Source: Sulfurimonas sp.
GTDB lineage: Bacteria > Campylobacterota > Campylobacteria > Campylobacterales > Sulfurimonadaceae
Reading direction: 5' to 3'
NCBI RefSeq assembly: GCF_029027405.1
Contig: NZ_CP093396.1
Coordinates: 1,995,497-2,059,496, forward strand
DNA length: 64,000 nt
The first letter of the stretch is position 1; each line of letters begins with the position of its first letter. A model generated the notes under the pieces. It was given only the letters and a program-made list of their open reading frames with translations, searched no databases and was not told the DNA's origin. Made by a program: the position numbers and the translations under genes. Shown here piece after piece: positions 63,816-64,000 of the stretch.

Positions 63816-64000
63816 TTTCCCACTCCAACATTCTGTATGCTATTTCAACATTTTGTCTATGCATAGAGTCATAAAAATTTATATCTTTAAACTTTTCCAT
63901 CTTAACCATGTTTACAACATCACCTATTTCTTCACCATCTTCTAAAAATGTAGCTACTCTCTGTCTTAATGTTTTTATGTAATTATATGTCATATCAATT
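63808..64000 (-). CDS. C-terminal part of a SoxH-like metallo-beta-lactamase-fold hydrolase, partial
   Basis: The frame stays open to the window edge, so the ATG at 63993 is probably internal. The visible end (TYNYIKTLRQRVATFLEDGE ... FYDSMHRQNVEIAYRMLEWE) fits the helical C-terminus of MBL-fold hydrolases encoded in sulfur-oxidation loci. The metal-binding HxHxDH region would be outside the window. Overlaps the thioredoxin gene by 8 bp. Confidence 0.55.
   Translation of the reverse strand, partial: IDMTYNYIKTLRQRVATFLEDGEEIGDVVNMVKMEKFKDINFYDSMHRQNVEIAYRMLEWENE

Overview
The window is AT-rich bacterial DNA whose chromosomal half (about 34.7-64 kb) has the gene content and order of a Campylobacterota (epsilonproteobacterial) genome, most like Sulfurimonas and relatives: fabZ-lpxA-clpX-mreB-mreC followed by carB, an acetate-uptake operon (yjcH-actP with DUF294 and exonuclease genes, then acs), an OprD-like porin, a CZB-domain chemoreceptor, and DsrE/thioredoxin/metallo-hydrolase genes typical of sulfur oxidisers. 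The genus is inferred from content only. There are no rRNA genes and no CRISPR array.

The left half (1-34.56 kb) is a tandem array of three filamentous-phage (inovirus) prophages in the same orientation, integrated in the 3' end of a tRNA-Ser(GCT) gene. Unit A (1-7.7 kb) is cut by the window edge, unit B runs 7.68-20.88 kb and unit C 20.86-34.56 kb. Each unit ends with a tyrosine integrase and a 23-bp copy of the tRNA 3' end (7680, 20862, 34542); the last copy belongs to the intact tRNA. In complete units the order is: leftward accessory genes and repressor; rightward early gene; non-coding replication-origin-like region; ssDNA-binding protein; coat proteins; adsorption protein (pIII-like); pVI-like protein; secretin; Zot/pI ATPase; HUH-type Rep; small Cys-rich protein; optional cytosine methyltransferase; integrase.

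The units are mosaics. B and C share almost identical morphogenesis genes but have different accessory and repressor regions, which suggests different immunity. A has another morphogenesis module (secretin before pIII, a different Zot) joined to the same Rep-methyltransferase-integrase module as C. B lacks the methyltransferase and carries a 1336-bp IS3-type element in its small Cys-rich gene; a second copy of that element lies at 59.5-60.9 kb in the 3' end of a chemoreceptor gene.

The most notable signals are non-coding or sub-genic: a phiX174-like nick motif in a palindrome, followed by hairpins whose stems covary between B and C (candidate origin/packaging region); a 68-codon ORF broken by an A-run of 12 in B and 10 in C, which would be open with 11; a conserved GGAGTGACA leader just before the start codons of early/replication genes; a duplicated dyad operator in C; and a methyltransferase insertion flanked by a repeated integrase 5' end. 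On the chromosome, a LapG-like protease and QueH both appear to need non-AUG starts (ATT and ATC) to include their expected N-termini.
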